DNA from: Luteipulveratus flavus
Lineage (GTDB): Bacteria; Actinomycetota; Actinomycetes; Actinomycetales; Dermatophilaceae
Direction: 5' to 3' (one strand)
DNA: 64,000 bases
Assembly (NCBI RefSeq): GCF_029080175.1
Contig: NZ_JARFJC010000048.1
Below are positions 62,325-64,000 of the stretch, piece after piece. The notes beneath the pieces were generated by a model. That model had not been told where the DNA came from and did no database searches. It worked only from the letters and a program-made list of their open reading frames with translations. The position numbers and the translations under genes are program-made. Numbering within the stretch: the first letter of the stretch is position 1; each line of letters starts with the position of its first letter.

Positions 62325-62405
62325 GCGGGTCTGCGACGCAGGTCGTACGACGGACGGGCCCGTGGGCGCAGGACCCGGCCCCTGCTGCCGCAGCACGCTG
62401 GACGC

Positions 62406-63128
62406 ATGACCCAGCCAGCTGCCCACCGCCCCGCACCGGCGCCGCCGGTGGCCGCGGGACTCGCCGCCCACGACCTCGTCAAGACGTACGCCGGCTCCGG
62501 TGGACCGCCGGCCCTCGCGGGAGTACGGCTGCTCGTACGGCCGGGCGAGGCGGTCGCCGTCATGGGCCCGTCGGGATCGGGCAAGACCACGCTGCTGCAC
62601 GTCCTCGCCGGGATTCTCACCCCGGACACCGGCCTGGTCACCCTGGACGGCCACCCGGTGTCCGACGCCTCGGACGGCACGCGCACCCGGCTGCGGCGCG
62701 ACACGTTCGGCTTCGTGTTCCAGTCCGGTCAGCTGCTGCCGGAGCTGCCGGCCGTGGAGAACGTCGCCCTCCCCCTGATGCTCGCCGGCGTCGACCGGCG
62801 CACCGCCCAGGCGCGCGCAGCCGAGCTCTTCGCGCCGCTCGGGCTCGCCGGTCTCGAACGCCGCCGGCCTGGTGAGCTGTCCGGCGGACAGGCCCAGCGC
62901 GTGGCGATCGCCAGGGCCCTGGTGGGCCGTCCGCGCGTGGTCTTCGCCGACGAACCGACCGGTGCCCTGGACCAGCGCACCGGGGCCGAGGTCATGCACC
63001 ACCTCACAACGCTCACCGGGACCCTCGGCGCTTCGCTCCTGCTCGTGACGCACGACCAGCACGTCGCCGCCTGGTGCCACCGCACGCTGCACATGCAGGA
63101 CGGGCACATCGTCCGGGAGACGCGATGA
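62406..63128 (+). CDS. ABC transporter ATP-binding protein (MacB/LolD type)
   Basis: 240 residues. Walker A is GPSGSGKTT (54-62), the signature LSGGQ (158-162), Walker B VVFADEPTG (from 178), and the switch His is in LLVTHD. The N-tail is Ala/Pro-rich. Its stop overlaps the permease start (ATGA). It powers an FtsX/MacB-like exporter of unknown substrate. Confidence 0.93.
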   Translation: MTQPAAHRPAPAPPVAAGLAAHDLVKTYAGSGGPPALAGVRLLVRPGEAVAVMGPSGSGKTTLLHVLAGILTPDTGLVTLDGHPVSDASDGTRTRLRRDTFGFVFQSGQLLPELPAVENVALPLMLAGVDRRTAQARAAELFAPLGLAGLERRRPGELSGGQAQRVAIARALVGRPRVVFADEPTGALDQRTGAEVMHHLTTLTGTLGASLLLVTHDQHVAAWCHRTLHMQDGHIVRETR

Positions 63129-64000
63129 GCGTCGCTGCCGCGGTCCGGGTCGGACGTCGGGCGGAGCAGCTCACCCGCGGCACCGGTCGCCTGCCGAGCA
63201 CGCTGGCCGTCCTGGCCTTCGCGGTCGCGACGGCCGCCCTTCTCGTGACGATCTCAGGGGTGCACGCCTTCTCCGTACGCGACGAGGCCGCGTCTCCCGA
63301 GGATGTCGGGGACCTCTATGTCGGGCTGGCGTTCTGCGCGGCCGGCCTGCTCCTCGCCCCGGTCCTGACCCTCGGCGGCGTCGCAGCGCGCCTGACGGTC
63401 GGGCGCCGTGACCGCCGCCTCGCCGCCCTTCGTCTCGCCGGTGCCACGCGCGCCCAGACCACGGCCATCACGCTGGTGGAGTCCGGCCGGCTGGCGCTGA
63501 TCGGAGCCGTCGCCGGCGTCGGCCTGTACCTCCTCGTCCTGCCCGGGCTCGGCCGAATCTCTTTCCAGGGCAGGCCGTTCGGGTTCTCGAACCTGCTGGT
63601 GCCGCTGTGGTGGGTACCCGTCGCCGTACTGACGGTCGTCGCGCTCGCACTCCTCTCGGGTGTGCTCGGCCTGCGCCGCGTCAGCATCAGCCCCCTCGGT
63701 GTCGCGCAGCGCACCCGTCCGCCCGGCATGAGGGTGGTGCGGGTCGTTCTGACCGTGGTCGCGGGGGTGCTCTGGCTCGCGGTCGCGTCGAGCCTGCGGC
63801 AGGCGGGCACAGGTGTCGTGATGATCGTCGTCGCCGCGATGGTCGGCGTCCTCAACCTGGTCGGACCGTTCGTCATGATGCTGCTCGGTCGCCTCGTCGC
63901 CTGGCGAGCGCGGACGCCGCAGACGCTGCTGGCCGCCCGCCGCATCGTCGACGACCCGAAGGCGACGTGGCGATCCGTCGGGGCGCTCGGGCTCGCGATC
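63125..64000 (+). CDS. FtsX-like ABC transporter permease, cut by window edge
   Basis: 292 residues are visible, from ATG 63125. A first helix (STLAVLAFAVATAALLVTISGV) precedes an extracytoplasmic loop. The FtsX core has ARLTVGRRDRRLAALRLAGATRAQTTAITLVES, then further helices. The C-terminal half is beyond the window. It works with the preceding ATPase; the peptide or lipid substrate is unknown. Confidence 0.9.
   Translation, partial: MSVAAAVRVGRRAEQLTRGTGRLPSTLAVLAFAVATAALLVTISGVHAFSVRDEAASPEDVGDLYVGLAFCAAGLLLAPVLTLGGVAARLTVGRRDRRLAALRLAGATRAQTTAITLVESGRLALIGAVAGVGLYLLVLPGLGRISFQGRPFGFSNLLVPLWWVPVAVLTVVALALLSGVLGLRRVSISPLGVAQRTRPPGMRVVRVVLTVVAGVLWLAVASSLRQAGTGVVMIVVAAMVGVLNLVGPFVMMLLGRLVAWRARTPQTLLAARRIVDDPKATWRSVGALGLAI

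Noticed and set aside
59777..62875. A 1032-residue plus-strand ORF
   Set aside because: It runs antisense to the TIGR03936 and GlxA genes and out of frame with the MFS and ABC genes. Long open frames without domain motifs and rich in Arg/Pro/Ala are expected in this GC content.

Overview
The window is a compact, very GC-rich chromosomal segment of an actinobacterium. Clues to this are GTG/TTG starts, codon third positions almost all G or C, a SAM-IV riboswitch, a CIRCE element upstream of hrcA, an RRRHVDL-type sulfur leader peptide, actinobacterial families such as DUF3097, DUF4232, DUF3500 and DUF6328, and actinobacterial gene orders such as hrcA-dnaJ-rsmE-phoH-ybeY-corC-era. A member of Micrococcales is my best guess, but the genus cannot be fixed from this sequence. 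No prophage, insertion sequence, integrase or CRISPR array is present. The main mobile element is an intein inside PhoH.

Layout. 1-5.5 kb: the 5' part of leuA (minus strand) with a Leu-codon attenuator, a family 39 glycosyltransferase, an M4 (protealysin-like) metallopeptidase and an ABC-2-like membrane protein. 5.5-14.9 kb: a minus-strand run reading hrcA-dnaJ-rsmE, then (after an ArsR-like gene on the plus strand) phoH-ybeY-corC-era-methyltransferase. These serve heat shock control, rRNA modification, and ribosome and rRNA maturation. phoH carries a 357-residue intein with the residue signature of class 3 inteins. 15-25.5 kb: DUF3097, a DUF4870 membrane protein, hemW, a DUF4232 lipoprotein, a TMEM165/GDT1 cation exporter under a yybP-ykoY riboswitch, two acyl/acetyltransferases, the lepA-trmB pair and a small secreted protein. 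25.5-29 kb: an MFS exporter, an aminoglycoside-phosphotransferase-like kinase and an orphan AbiEi/DUF559 protein.

29-38.5 kb: malate synthase (aceB), three glycolate-oxidase-type subunits (glcD, glcE, glcF) and an IclR regulator form one tight operon, with an IclR-like inverted repeat in front of aceB. This is a glycolate/glyoxylate utilisation unit. It is followed by three tandem copies of a 61-bp hairpin repeat and a pair of acyl-CoA dehydrogenases. 38.6-43.3 kb: a sugar ABC transporter (binding lipoprotein and two permeases) is coupled to a GH3/NagZ-type glycosidase, so it probably imports an amino sugar or glycoside; no ATPase is encoded, so a shared MsiK-like ATPase is inferred. 43.3-44.7 kb: a SAM-IV riboswitch and a Cys-containing leader peptide precede cysteine dioxygenase and a rhodanese.

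44.7-52 kb: membrane and DUF genes, tRNA-Ala(GGC) with a strong terminator, then a minus-strand cluster of small membrane protein-nadD-rsfS-histidine phosphatase-DUF4442, a GT2 glycosyltransferase with a methyltransferase, and proA. 52-60 kb: proB with a VTT membrane protein, obgE, rpmA, rplU, an RNase E/G and a TIGR03936 protein. Together with proA-nadD-rsfS this is the actinobacterial rne-rplU-rpmA-obg-proB-proA-nadD-rsfS order. The window ends with a GlxA-type regulator divergent from an MFS transporter, and an ABC exporter whose permease runs off the right edge.
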